Below are positions 12,034 to 22,797 of a DNA stretch of 64,000 bases, one piece after another. Position numbers and translations under genes: made by a program. Source of the DNA: Liolophura sinensis (taxonomy: Eukaryota > Mollusca > Polyplacophora > Chitonida > Chitonidae); NCBI RefSeq assembly GCF_032854445.1, contig NW_027018091.1:1-64000 (forward strand), read 5' to 3'. The notes under the pieces were generated by a model, which saw only the letters and a program-made list of their open reading frames with translations, was not told where the DNA came from and did no database searches. Numbering within the stretch: position 1 is the first letter of the stretch; the number at the start of each line of letters is the position of its first letter.

Positions 12034-12969
12034 TCAGTTTGTTGTGTGTGGCTGTGCTGTAGTGGTCTGGGTTGAGGAGGAATTACGTGCAGGTTGAGCA
12101 GCTGGTTGTAAAGATATATAACTAGGTTTGCCGTTTCCAATGGGCCGAGTCAACGAAATTTGAGTAGCAACAGATGTACTTCGCTTGACCACATTGGCAA
12201 ACGAAATCTGCGGAGAACTGTTAGAGTGTGAGACCAACTTGCTGGCTTCCTGATAAGATGTATTGTTTTTGACGTAAACACTGATTATTTCTTTCCCCGC
12301 TAGGAAAAGCGGACAGTCCCTAGAGGAGGCCATATGGTCTTCACCGCAGTTGCAACATTTAACTGTGTTGCTGCAGTCAAAACAATCATGACCTTCACTG
12401 CCGAATCTGACATAAACCAGTTTATTTTTACATTGGCCCTTGCCGTGAACAAATTTTTTGCAAATGAAGCAACGTGTATGGTTAGAGATATATAAATCCA
12501 CATTAACCCTATACGGGCCAATGTAGACATACGATGGTAGAGAGGTCAAAAGATTTGTATTTAAGTTGAGAATGTTACCAGCTTTTTTTGTTGTGAAGCG
12601 CTTCACTCTGGCAACACCCTGTGGTTTTAATTCTGTACAGATTTCTTCTTCAGATAAGTCAATGATATCACCACGTCTATCACGTATTATTCGCTGACAG
12701 CTGTTCTGGGAATTGTGAGGGGATGTAAAAACAGATATATCGGAAATTTGTTTTAATGATAAGAAATTTTTAGATTGTTGTCTCCGGAAACATTCGATAA
12801 GAGTGTCTCGGGATCGTAGTTTTTCAAAGGTTTTAAAGTTGCTGCTGCGTCTTGTAAAGCCCTTAACACAAAAGGATGAATTTTTAGAGGCCGACTTTTG
12901 TTCACTCCTAGTTGAGACAACGATAAAAGCTGGACAATTGTCTTGTCCATTATCAAGCGGGTCGGACAA
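12034..12969 (-). CDS. LINE ORF1, zinc-knuckle nucleic-acid-binding protein
   Basis: An open frame of 311 codons, the best preserved ORF1 in the window. The C-terminal half carries gag-like zinc knuckles: CFICKKFVHGKGQC (C-x2-C-x4-H-x4-C), a second degraded knuckle around FGSEGHDCFDC that has lost its first cysteines, and a third, CCNCGEDHMASSRDC. The N-terminal half is basic and resembles the ORF1 of I-clade elements, where ORF1 coats the element's RNA and helps target-primed reverse transcription. The same gene is broken at 36325-37027 and 49240-50346; there the second knuckle keeps more of its cysteines. ORF2 follows downstream at 11769. The start shown is the first methionine after an upstream stop; copy E suggests an ancestral start slightly further upstream. 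Loss of the second knuckle suggests this copy is inactive even though open. Confidence 0.82.
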   Translation of the reverse strand: MSDPLDNGQDNCPAFIVVSTRSEQKSASKNSSFCVKGFTRRSSNFKTFEKLRSRDTLIECFRRQQSKNFLSLKQISDISVFTSPHNSQNSCQRIIRDRRGDIIDLSEEEICTELKPQGVARVKRFTTKKAGNILNLNTNLLTSLPSYVYIGPYRVNVDLYISNHTRCFICKKFVHGKGQCKNKLVYVRFGSEGHDCFDCSNTVKCCNCGEDHMASSRDCPLFLAGKEIISVYVKNNTSYQEASKLVSHSNSSPQISFANVVKRSTSVATQISLTRPIGNGKPSYISLQPAAQPARNSSSTQTTTAQPHTTN

Positions 12970-12990
12970 AATCTCTAACTTCGGGCACTG

Positions 12991-14060
12991 ACAGACAAAT
13001 TATTTGGTGCCCTACAGTAGTATACTGAAGCCAGCAAGGGAAGTACAGAGGTGTTCATGGTAAGTTTATGGAGCAAGACGGGGCTGTGATTGTGTACATA
13101 ATCACAATCATAAAGAGCTACGAAAACATGCAAACACATGAGGACGTCTGTCAGCTGTTTGACGGTAATTTTACTACGTTTCATTGATGATAAACTTTTA
13201 ATGTTTGAGTGTTATCTATGAGCATACAGACTCTCCCATTAGATCCATGTAATGCCAGTACTTTGATGTAATCACTTGATTTTTCATTCAAATTAACATG
13301 TCCGTACAGCTAAGCAATGGCTGACACCGCTATCACTGCTTGCAATGGTGATATAACGGTGATATGTAATTTTGTATAAATTCGCTATAAAGCATGTTTG
13401 AAATATTTGTTGCTTTACAGTCCCAGTCATTTAATATTTGTGGAGAGATTCTTTGGTTATTTAACTATAAATAACGTTTGTCCCCAGGAAATCGGTGTTT
13501 GTGTGTACAGTGACCATTCCATTGCATGAAGACCTACTCACGGAAATGTACATGTGAACTAGATATTGAGGGTTACGTTTGGTCATTTCAGACTGCTATT
13601 AGATACATGTAGCTCAACGTCTAGCCACCACTACATGAGTGCTGTTTACTGTAGCCGATCTTGTATCGGTGAGTTGTAGTCAATGCACTTAGTTAATTAA
13701 TAATATTCAGTGATTGCTCTGGAAATTTATCAAAGTGAGACAATGATCTCCCATAAAACTGAAATATGAGACAACAGTTCCAAGATGTGGCACAGTGTTT
13801 ATCCAAATTATGAAAATATGGAATAGAGGCTTCAGAAATCCATCAACCCCAACAAAAATGCTGCAACTTGTGTAACATTTTACTGAAAATAAAGTACAAA
13901 TTGTACATGTTAACATGTGAGCAAAAGGATGTAGATGGAACACACGTTACCCAGTTTATTACTGCAAAACTGACTTAACTGTTTAAACTCTTGTAAGTTC
14001 ACGAGAAAGCAATTAAACAAAACTGAAAATATCTACACAAATAGTCTGTTTTTCTTTAAT
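12991..14060. other. non-coding, nothing recognised
   Basis: AT-rich spacer between two LINE copies in opposite orientation. Short frames at 12975-13184 and 13707-13943 show no domains. No repeat boundary or target-site duplication could be read. Confidence 0.45.
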
Positions 14061-14067
14061 CTAAACA

Positions 14068-16955
14068 GTTTCACATCCGGATAACGGCACTTGTCCTGCC
14101 ATCGATCTCACTATCACAGATCCATTCTCCCGGATTTTTTTTTCGAAGGTGTATGACGGTCTTTATGGTAGTGATCATTTTCCTTTTATTCTACAGCATA
14201 TCACATCTAATTCTTTAGAACGTGTAGCCAGGTGGAACTTCGATAAAGCAGATTGGATCGCATTTGAGATGTTTTGTGAGGCTGATATCACTCCAGAGAC
14301 TCTCAATGCAGCAGATGATCCTAGATTAAAATTTAACGAGCTTGATTTAAGAACTGCCGAAAGAACTATCCATAAACCCTCGATAAACCCAAAATCCAGA
14401 AGTAAACCCTGGTATGATAAGGACTGTCGCAAAGTCATTAAGGACCGCAAAAAGGCCGAGCGAAATTTTAATATATGTCCTAATGATAATAACTTAAACC
14501 AGATTCGTATTTTAAGAGCTAAGGCTCGCCGATTACTCAAGTCCAAGAGACGATCTTGTTGGCGGAACTTTGTTTTGGGCATTACGTCAAAAACACCCAT
14601 GCGTAAGGTCTGGAACATGGTTCGGAAACTTAAGGACAATAGTTTAGCATTTAAAAGATGGACATAATATATTAACTTCTTCACTCGTTATAGCCAATAA
14701 ATTAGCTGAGACAATTTCAAAAAAAATCTTCTTCTGAGAATTATTCTTCACAACTCCAACATATTAAAAGCCAGAAGGTGAAAATTAAATTGCCCTTTCC
14801 TTCTAAAAATTTGAAAGAATATAATCGTCCCCTTAATATCGATGAACTTAAAATTGCATTAAAAAAGGCCCACGATACTGCTTGTGGTCCTGATAACGTG
14901 TATTATAAGTTTCTCAATCATTTACCACCTGAGACACTGGAGACTCTCTTGGACTTGCTTAATGATATTTGGATAACTGGTAATTTTCCACCATCATGGA
15001 GGGAGGCGTGTATTATCCCGGTCCCTAAACCGGGTAAGGATCATACAGATCCTAATGATTACCGTCCCATAGCTCTTACCAGCTGTGTTCGTAAGACTAC
15101 GGAGCGGATGATCAACGATAGATTTGTTTGGTTTCTTATATCTAATATTTAATGTGGTGTTCGTCAAGGTCGATCCACTTTAGATCACCTTCTTCGACTT
15201 GAAACTTTTATTCGTGATGGTTTTGTTAATAATGAACATGTGGTGTCGATATTTTTGACCTTGAAAAGGCGTACGACAGCACATGGAAATATGGTATTTT
15301 AAAAGACCTCGCTTACCTTTATTTATATCTCAATTTTTATCTGATCGTCAGTTTCAAGTACGGGTTGGGTCCACTCTTTCTGGCTCTTGTGAGCAGGAAA
15401 TGGGTGTACCCCAAGGTAGCATTTTATCACCAACTCTGTTCAACATAAAAATAAATAGCCTAGCAAAAACATTAACGTCTGGCACAAAAGGTTCTTTATA
15501 CGTGGATGATTTCCTTATATGCTACCGAGCTAAAATATGAATAACATCGAACGTTAGTTGCAGCTTTGTCTCAGTAAGATCGAGAAATGGGCAACTGAAA
15601 ATGGTTTTAAATTTTCAAGTCGGTATGCATTTTTGTAACAAACGGAAACTTCATCTTGACCCTGAGCTTAATTTTTGTGGTGAACAGGCTAAAACTGTTG
15701 GAGAAACAAACTTTTTAGGTATAATATTTGACAGTAAGCTATCTTTTATATCTCATATAAAAATGCTTAAAGCTGATTGTACAAAGGCTCTCGGTATAAT
15801 TAAGGTCGTGTCTATCACCGATTGGAGTGCTGACCGATCAGTTTTACTTATTTCGTTCTCTGGTAAGGTCTAAAATGGACTACGGATCCATCATTTACGG
15901 TTCCGCTGGGAAGTCGTATATTAAAATGTTGGATCCTGTTCATCCCCAAGGTTTGAGGATCAGCCTTGGTGCTTTTAGAACCTCACCAGTAGAGAGTGTA
16001 TACGTGGAGGCTAATGAGCCTTCTTTATATAACCGACGTATAAAACTGAGCCTCCGGTGTCTTTTCCGGAGTCTCCTCCATGGCTTCTTCCACAGCCTAA
16101 ACTAATATTTGATCTACGTAAATATAATAAATCAAATACAAATCCTTTTATAATTCAGGGAAGTTTTACTGAAATCAAGTGAATAAATAACTTATAAATT
16201 TATATACACTGACGGGTCAAAGGATGGCGACAGAGTTGCGGCTGCGGTTGTCTTAGAACAGCGGGTCACTTCTCTCCGTCTACCACCTTCATCTTCTATT
16301 TTTTTCTGCAGAGGCCAGGGCTATACTCCAGGCCTCATCATATGTTTCTTATGGGCGTGCCCAGAGGGCAGTGATATGCAGCGACTCGCTGTCTTGTATT
16401 TCTTGGCATTTCAGAATAATAAAATTTAAAAATCCATTGATACATAACATAATAGCCAAACACAGAAAACGAATTACAAGAGGGAAAGATATTGTATTCT
16501 GTTGGATCCAAGTGACACTGGTATCCATGGAAACACAGTCGTGGACAGGGAAGCGAAAGCTGCCCTGTATAAACCTGTATCTCGGGTTAAAATCCCGTAT
16601 ACTGACAAAGTCTAATATTCTTAAATATATTCGTCGCCTTTGGCACCGTGAATGGGTCTTGTAGGTTTATAATAAATTGCATGCTATTCATCCTGTCATT
16701 GGCTACAATGCCTATACTTTGCAAATGTCTCGCAGAGACCAAGAAATTTTAACCAGGTGTCGTATTGGGCATTCTAATTTACACACAATTTCATACTAGA
16801 CGGGAGCAGTGTTCCGGAGTGTGTTGGATGTGATGCCCAATATGGCATCAAACATATCTTGGTTGACTATGTAGATTTTGCCCATGTTCGTCAGAGATTC
16901 TACACGGCCAGCTCTATATATGATTTATTTGACAGCATCGCTGGCGACCGCTGAA
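14068..16955 (+). pseudogene. Nimb-like LINE copy B (plus strand), ORF2 fragment
   Basis: Plus-strand ORF2 begins inside the endonuclease (GSDHFPFIL at about 14167) and runs in order through the linker (RKAERNFN, KSKRRSCWRNF), RT fingers (PVPKPGKDHTDPNDYRPIAL at about 15019-15080), RT palm (GVPQGSILSPTLF, YVDDFLICY at 15283-15540) and RNase H. The latter includes an open YTDGSK block at about 16200, the SDSLS motif at about 16374 and a C-terminal cysteine region near 16830-16880. At least five stops or frameshifts separate the blocks. It is the only long LINE copy on the plus strand. It is 5' truncated, the common outcome of incomplete reverse transcription. Confidence 0.85.
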
Positions 16956-17636
16956 CAATTACCTAAGTCTTTTATCATTATGGAAGCTTTTAATTGCCAT
17001 AACCACTTATAGGCTAGAAATAATATAAATGATAACGGTGAGGAACTAGAAGACTTTTTACCTTGTGATAGAGTGTGCTATTTTATTAATGGTTCTAACG
17101 CTTACCTTGCTACTGATCTCACTATCACAGATCCTTAACTTCTCCCAGATTTTTGTTGGGAGGTGCATGATGATGTTTGTGATAGTGATTTTCTTATTAT
17201 CTTCGAGCAGCTCACTTGTGATTCGTTAGAGCGTGTAGCTAGGTGGAAGTTTAATCAGGCAGATTAGGTCGCGATTGATATAACACCACAGACTTTCAAT
17301 GCTGCAGATGATCCAATACTAAGTTTAATGAACTTGTCCGCATAGCTGCTGTTAGAACCATACCTTAGACCTGGACAAATCCAAAAGTAAACCTTGGTAC
17401 GATAAGGACTGTCGTAAAGCCATAAAAGACCGTACAAAGGCTATATATTTTAATATATGCCCTACTGATAATAACTTAAACCAGGTTTGTATTTTTAGAG
17501 CTAAGACTGTTCGATTACTCAAGTCCATGAGACGATCTTGTTGGCGGAACTTTGTTTAAGGCATTATGTCAAAACACCCATGCGTAAGGTCTGGAATATG
17601 GTTCAGAAACTTAAAGGCAAAAATATTTGAAGTCAT
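16956..17636 (+). pseudogene. LINE fragment B2: second endonuclease/linker piece
   Basis: Directly after the RNase H end of copy B, the plus strand restarts inside the endonuclease (EAFNCHNHL, DLTITDP at about 17111) and runs to the linker (MRRSCWRNF equivalent at about 17530, KVWNMVQKLKGK at about 17590). It then stops abruptly at 17636. It is heavily mutated. It is an independent truncated copy or a partial tandem duplication of the LINE. Confidence 0.75.
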
Positions 17637-17872
17637 TTGTTTAGGGCAGCCTTTGCCTCCCTGTTGACCTCTGTGTTTCTGTGGATACCGATATGATTCG
17701 GTATCCAAAAGAATATAATATCTTTACCTCTTGTAATTAGTTTTTCTATGTAAGGCTAATATTGCAAGTATCCATAGATTTTTATATTTATTAAGGTGCA
17801 TTACCTAAAAGCAGGAGAGAGAGTCACTACAAATCATTGCCTTCTGGTCAGCCCATGAAGTTCAAATAGGTT
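17637..17872 (-). mobile_element. LINE RNase H fragment in inverted orientation
   Basis: From GGGCAGCCTTTGCCTCCCTG (about 17645) the sequence matches the minus-strand RNase H region seen at 45850-46050 and 61430-61600, including TATCCAAAAGAATATAATATC. It abuts the plus-strand fragment B2 without a spacer, forming an inverted junction. Confidence 0.72.
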
Positions 17873-19056
17873 ATAATGGCAATGATATCCATCAAAACGC
17901 CTGTCACAGTTATGAACTGTAAGGATGTCATAGTTATGAGAAATCATTTTGACTTTGGGTCATTAGACTCTGCAGCTTGTTGCTCAAATAACATGGCTAA
18001 TGATTGCCAACACCTGTGAAGAGCCTCGAGAGAACTGAAGCATCTCACTGAATGGACCTCTTTAATCCTTACCTTTGGCAAATCCAACGCATCCTATAAA
18101 GCAGCCATATCACCAACACGTTACGCAGAGTGCTTAAACCAGCAGTAGGGGCTTGTCATGAACTCCTGGTAAGTTTTTAAACAGGTAACCTGGTTGGCAG
18201 CCTGGCTTGTTGAAAGGGCTAACTGATAAGCCATGCAGTGAATCTGTTTATCTCCTGTTTCACCCTGGTTCCAACTTCACTCATGCGACCCGTCATCACC
18301 TGAAGTAGTATATATAATAGGGATTCTGGCGCAGGGACCCCTGAGACCCCCCCCCCCCCCCCTCGGCAAATAGAGGCCCCCAGCCTCATTTCGTGAAAGG
18401 TATAAGCGCCCACCCTCGGCTCCACCCACCCCTGAGGGCCCTCCCCAGAAGAAATAGAGCCCCCCCCCCCCCGCCCTTGGGCGCCGCCATAGCCAAGGCG
18501 TAAACGCTTATTTACAGGTCTAGCCTACATACACACATTGATATGAGGCGACCTAGTTGGCATTTAACAGATAAGGCGTATAGCCTATATGTGAGTCGGA
18601 TGTTTTGCACAACAGGGTGATTCAGCTGATTTTCTCCCCAAGATAGAGCTTAAACTACGGGTTTGTATGAAAAATAAATGTGACAGTCTTTTTCAGCATG
18701 TCTTGTTTGATAAGATCCAGTATTTTTAGGAGGATTGGAGATATTATGTTTATGCGCAAAAGTCCTTCCAATTTAGCCCATGTTTCGTGGGTCTGGGATA
18801 TAGCTCAATCGGCTGACAGAGGTGGGAATGGCGCTGTATGTAAGGGGTGTATTCATATACTGCGTATATAAGGGAATGTTTGCTAGCTCAAACCCGGATT
18901 TGGTCTCCTGTATATGTAGTATATGAATACATTACCTGCATATAGCGCCGGGCTGTACGCACTTCTAAGGAATCTCTGCAACTTTCGACAGTTTCGGAGG
19001 CAGAGAGACCTTACCAAGGGGTGTTGAGATGGCACAATGGTGGTGGGATGTGTCAG
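17873..19056. other. non-coding with C-tracts and a weak pol III A-box
   Basis: C-tracts lie at 18346-18362 and 18463-18472. TAGCTCAATCGG at 18801-18812 matches a tRNA A box. No B box sits at tRNA distance, so I do not call a tRNA; it may be a SINE head. Confidence 0.4.
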
Positions 19057-19058
19057 CA

Positions 19059-19134
19059 CCAATTAACCCCCCTAACGGTGGGTCGCTAGCGCAAAAAAAA
19101 TCCGGAGCCCGCCGTTAGGGTGGTGATTAATTGG
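19059..19134. repeat. short inverted repeat (hairpin)
   Basis: Arms 19059-19082 and 19108-19134 are complementary over about 24 bp with one 3-base indel: CCAATTAA, then a C-rich stretch, then TAACGG and GGG. The loop contains AAAAAAAA. It sits about 150 bp outside the first readable Polinton gene and may be a small palindromic element. Confidence 0.7.
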
Positions 19135-19285
19135 TAACAGGTTGAGCTATAAACCAGGCCTTTTTTTCGGACCATGGGTTCGTGCCCCACACTGGGCAGA
19201 TTTTTTTACCCCCGGGGCTCTCGATACATAGCGTGGGGGTTGCCCTGGTTCCAAACAAGTTCCCCCTGGGCACCTCTCCAGAACA

Positions 19286-19978
19286 TCATTCGAAAAGAGC
19301 GTTTTTCAGCTCTTGCCGGCCGCGATCTATAAGCTGTTTTTTCGTGCTTTCATCGATCTCTACGGCGTTGAATACCTTATGAGATTTGGCGCGTATCTCC
19401 TGCTTCAGATCAGAGTAGTTCTTGAGCTCCTGAACGACTTGCCTGTATTCTACGTCCGAAATAACACCATCAGATAATGCCGTAGATACCTGCGCACGGA
19501 TGCTGTTAAGTTTGGCCTCGGCCAACAGCCGTATATCGTTATGTTTTCTTGGCCTTTGCGTGAAGCCGGCGACTAACGAATTTTCCGGCGACATTTAAGA
19601 CACCTCAAGCTAGGGCCGCAGCTTCCATGGCCAAGATAGCAGGGGTTGCAATTATCGTTGTGGGTAGCCCCATGCCTGCAACCCCTAGGCCCAAACCGGC
19701 CGTGAGCATGGCTCAATCAAGGGCCTCGGTGGCCAAGACATCACGCCGGTACTTTTTGTACAAGGCCCGGCGGAGATCTCGCTCAGATTCAAGCTGCCTC
19801 TGTATTTCGCTGATATACTGCAGGCCACGCCCTCCGTCGGCACGGTCGGGGCCAAGGGGTTTTCAACCATATTCGTCGGCGCGGTCAGGGCCAGGGGATG
19901 CTCATCCATGATCGTCGGCGCCGCGTCCTCGGGCGGCAAGGGGATTTCATCCGTGATCGCCGGGTACAGTCGCCCCAT
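19286..19978 (-). pseudogene. Polinton accessory gene: proline-rich N-terminus, membrane segment, helical C-terminus
   Basis: I read one ancestral gene from ATG 19978 (MGRLYPAITD) to the stop at 19286. The first part is proline- and acid-rich. A helical stretch with YISEIQRQLESERDLRRALY follows at about 19820-19760, then a hydrophobic glycine/alanine-rich segment (about 19700-19620) that should cross a membrane. A long charged helical tail lies at 19594-19286 (KLNSIRAQVSTALSDGVISD). It is broken by a frameshift near 19830, in-frame stops in the hydrophobic part, and a frameshift near 19560. I recall similar uncharacterised proteins near Polinton genes in invertebrate genomes, but no function is known to me. 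Its start lies 10 bp after the stop of the upstream gene. Confidence 0.7.
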
Positions 19979-19988
19979 ATTGTCCGTC

Positions 19989-20171
19989 CTACAAATCAAT
20001 AACGTCGGTTAACTCTAAATGGTCATCGGGACTACCAACACGAAAGCGGTGAAGTCTTATACCGGACTCAAAATAGATTTCATCGAGATTTAAAACGCCC
20101 CCTGCAAAGACTCGTATTGCCCCGAGAGAGCTCTGGATGACTGGGTCGCCCTGGGCCGGTAATTTGATCAT
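19989..20171 (-). CDS. small Polinton gene or C-terminal part of its upstream neighbour
   Basis: An open frame of 60 codons (MIKLPAQGDP to DLTDVIDL-type acidic end). It lies in the same reading frame as the gene at 20205-20665: the sequence between them contains one TGA and otherwise reads on. It is therefore either a separate small gene or the last third of the upstream gene cut off by a nonsense mutation. Composition suggests a beta-rich soluble domain. No family is recognised. It ends 10 bp before the start of the next minus-strand gene. Confidence 0.55.
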   Translation of the reverse strand: MIKLPAQGDPVIQSSLGAIRVFAGGVLNLDEIYFESGIRLHRFRVGSPDDHLELTDVIDL

Positions 20172-20204
20172 AAGTCTGAGCTCTTTTCCATCGTGCTCTG
20201 CAGG

Positions 20205-20665
20205 TCACTTTAGTTTCACCTCGGTAATCATGGAGGAACGGCGCTGAGAGGCTGTGCCAAGTATGATGTTGAAGATATGTATAGATCCAGGGTTTATTCG
20301 TAGCATGGCCATAGATATGGTTTGCGCACCAAGACGCACGGTCTCTACACCCGGCGCCGCAGTTAGTGTGAAGTAACCTCCTTCACCCATAACTATATGG
20401 CAGTCGCTGATTGGTACCCACGACACGAAAGAGGTTCCGGAGTTGAAAACTTTTTTCACCCAGGCCCCGGTGGTCTGGACCGACATGGGGGTCACCTTCA
20501 CATCTATCAACCAATCGGGGTCGCCAGCTCTGGTAAGAACAAAGAGGTCTTCAAGGCGAATTAATGAGAGTTTTTGTTCTTCAATCACCTCAGACGGCGA
20601 CCTGTGCTCTTGCTCTGCAGAGGATGAGACATCTTCAAAGGAAGCAGACGTAATAGGTTCTGCTT
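20205..20665 (-). CDS. uncharacterised beta-rich Polinton protein
   Basis: The minus-strand frame is open from about 20665 to the stop at 20205. The first 25 residues are acidic and serine-rich (SFEDVSSSAEQEHRSPSE). The rest alternates hydrophobic and polar residues in a beta-rich pattern (SDCHIVMGEGGYFTLTAAPG), suggesting a structural or fibre-like domain. No start codon remains: the upstream edge runs into a run of 16-17 C (20670-20686) that may have replaced it. It is divergent to the candidate penton gene across that tract. Function unknown; the position next to capsid genes suggests a virion protein. Confidence 0.6.
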
Positions 20666-20689
20666 GCCCCCCCCCCCCCCCCGTAATCT

Positions 20690-21975
20690 TTTTGCGGTTG
20701 TACTTGCCGGCCTTGAAGTTCGAACTCCAACTCTTACAGGTTCAATAGAGAGGCCACTTACAAGGCCGGGGGATTTCATAGTATCCAAACCCACGCAGAG
20801 CAGCTCACGCGATTTGACATCTACATCGATGAAAAGAAGGCCTTTCCAGTCCAGTTCACAGATGTGTTGGCCAAGTACCGGCTGCCAAAGATAACCGACA
20901 ATGAAATTGTTCGGGCCTGGAACACCAATCCTATGCAATTCTGGCAGAACCAAGTGAACGTCGCGGTCTGGTGCGCAACCACGGGCGGTGGTGTCTCTGC
21001 AAAAGACCATCTTCTCGCCCCCGACCAACAGATAGGGGCCCTGTACACGTTCCATGTGTATTACCAAGTTAGGCGGATCTTGGAAGAGATCCAGGCCCCC
21101 TACCGGAAGACAGAGCGTGGGAGACATTCAAAAACCCCTACGACGAGAGGGCCTATGAGAGGATTTGCGTAGTTCCGCGTAGATGCGCACACAGACTGGA
21201 GGCGCAGTGCGGTGAATCACGGCCTTGGAGTGGCATATTACTATGTCACGAGAACGGGCTACAGCCCCATTGGTGATGGGACCTTCGATCCGAGCAGTAT
21301 GTAGTTCTCTAGAAAGCCTGCTGCGCTCCACCCCGACTACATCGAGCAGGACGACGATGAGGCTTGGGCGTCGTTCATTGTCGACAAATCCCAAGGATTT
21401 ACGCAGCCGGGCGTAGAGCACCTAAACGATTCCATCCGGACATACGTGTGGGCTGTTTTAGGCGCCCAAGCGCAAACAAGGGCGCGTATTCTAGGCACGG
21501 GCACAGCCTTCGACGCGCAAAAACAGTTTGCCGCGAACGTTGAAGACGCCATTTCCTCTCCGATCGATTTTTCGTCTGCAATCAAACGCTACCAGGACGT
21601 GCTGGGAGCGCTGTAGACTTTGTGTATGGCATAGGCCTATATATGGCCCCCAGCAACGTGCTTCTGCAGATCGGCCATGTGGCGAACTACAACAACAAAA
21701 TCGTCGTGGCCACAGACGACCAGAAGCTAGGCGCCAATGAGGGTGTGAACGCTAAAGTGACGCCCACTTTGCACAAGCGCGCACCTGACCACGACATTGT
21801 TAAGCCATAAAAAAGCGTCCCACCACCCACCGCGCGCGTTCAGCATGTTGCTGCGCGCCGCAAAGCAGCTGAAGAACCCCTATTTCCAAACCAAAAGAAT
21901 CACAATGCGGAGAAGGCAGCCATCGTCGTCGCTGGGGTTGGTATCGGCTTACTAATGCTGTGGACTATGCGTTAA
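20690..21975 (+). pseudogene. candidate Polinton penton/minor capsid gene
   Basis: A plus-strand coding region spread over three frames. About 20690-20815 is open in one frame (TRPGDFIVSKPTQSSSRD). A second frame covers 20811-21130, with KYRLPKITDNEIVRAWNTNP and AVWCATTGGG. A third frame is open at about 21330-21618, with IRTYVWAVLGAQAQTR. The last part is at 21622-21810, followed by a lysine/alanine-rich stretch and a C-terminal hydrophobic segment (VVAGVGIGLLMLW) ending at TAA 21973-21975. At least three frameshifts and several stops break it. It is the largest virion-like gene apart from the capsid gene and shows low charge and many aromatic residues, as expected of a capsid component. The penton identity is inference from position and resemblance. 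It converges on and overlaps the next gene by about 24 bp. Confidence 0.62.
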
Positions 21976-22753
21976 ATACTTACGAACAGCTATGAGCAAT
22001 AGGCCACCTACTGCGACGACTAGAGCCCAGACATTATCGGCCAGCCACCCAGCCGCTTTCCCGAGAAGGTTCAGTAGCCAGGACACGATACTGCCAATAA
22101 TACCCGGAATCGCAGCGGCAGCCTTCCCAGCCAGCCTGCCAAGGGCGCGCGCCAAGGACTGGAGATGTTTTTTCACCCATTCTTTAAGACCACGCCCGTC
22201 GGATGGAGGTGGCGTTGGCTGGATGCCCCCGCCGGACCCGCCAGTCAGCGCCAACTTTATCGCTAACCCCAGTGTCGAGATCGCCATCCCAATTGCCGTG
22301 AGAATGGAGACTACGGTTATTCCCTACTCCCGGAAGAGGGTGCGGACGCGCTCGGCCAGAGTGGTATCCTTGTGTAGGATGCGATCGATCGTCTGCTTGA
22401 TGCGGCGTATTTGCGTGTGCAGGGCTTGGCCTGTTAAAGAGGCTGCTTCGAGCCGGGCCACCCTCTCCTCCTCGAGATTCCTTATCCGGTCTGCGATCCG
22501 ACGCCGGGAGAATTCATCAGTGGCCTCCTCCAACTTCTGTTTTTGTTTTGCGATGTCCTTATCGAGACTTATTCGCGTTTGCCTTCCGAGGTATGCAGTA
22601 TAATATCCTTCCATCTGGGGATTTGAGGACCTCAACCAAGCTTTGTTGCTCGGTAGCATTATTACCCGTAATAAGAGAGGTCTGTAAGTCGCCGACGTTG
22701 TTGTCCTCTCTGTCATCATCGAATGCCGGGATATCAAAGCCATAGCCCGCCAT
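21952..22753 (-). pseudogene. Polinton gene with coiled coil and C-terminal hydrophobic domain
   Basis: Two apparent proteins are one gene. A start at ATG 22753 (MAGYGFDIPAFDDDRE) gives an acidic N-terminus. A frameshift near 22600 leads into a coiled coil (KQKQKLEEATDEFSRRRIAD) running to a TAG at 22324-22326. The same frame continues through VVSILTAIGM, a glycine/proline linker, an alanine-rich amphipathic stretch (KAAAAIPGIIGSIVSWLLNL) and a C-terminal membrane segment (WALVVAVGGLLLIAV), ending at 21952. The layout of acid N-terminus, coiled coil and membrane-active C-terminus would suit a virion protein acting on membranes, but that is inference. Its start is only 45 bp from the divergent capsid gene. 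Confidence 0.72.
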
Positions 22754-22797
22754 AATCCTCGTACTGAACATTGCAAGGTATACCTTCAATACGCGCA
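22754..22797. promoter_or_regulatory. divergent intergenic region of capsid and coiled-coil genes
   Basis: 44 bp separate the divergent starts at 22753 (minus) and 22798 (plus). Any promoters must lie here or in the coding ends. No TATA box is obvious, although GTATACC occurs at about 22778. Confidence 0.3.

Larger units (their letters stand above)
8985..12990 (-). mobile_element. Nimb-like LINE copy A, near full coding length
   Basis: A minus-strand non-LTR retrotransposon with a zinc-knuckle ORF1 (12034-12969) and an ORF2 carrying endonuclease, reverse transcriptase and RNase H (about 9030-11769). The 3' end, on the plus strand, reads ATGAACGAATGATTATGGC at 8991, as in the other copies. 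The 5' UTR seen in copies C and E is absent beyond about 12990. The presence of RNase H together with an APE-type endonuclease beginning IIQCNCRGLK places the family in the I superfamily, most like Nimb. Confidence 0.85.

Noticed and set aside
13707-13943. 78-codon minus frame as a host gene
   Set aside because: Hydrophobic but without a domain, splice context or conserved pattern.
18797-18900. Possible tRNA (TAGCTCAATCGG A box)
   Set aside because: No B box at tRNA distance and no cloverleaf; at most a SINE head.
20585-21127. 180-codon minus frame opposite the candidate penton gene
   Set aside because: It is a shadow of the plus-strand reading, which has capsid-like motifs; the C-tract encodes its glycine run.
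22771-22797. Extended start for the capsid gene
   Set aside because: Upstream extension relies on a TTG codon; ATG 22798 is the first normal start and gives a sensible N-terminus.
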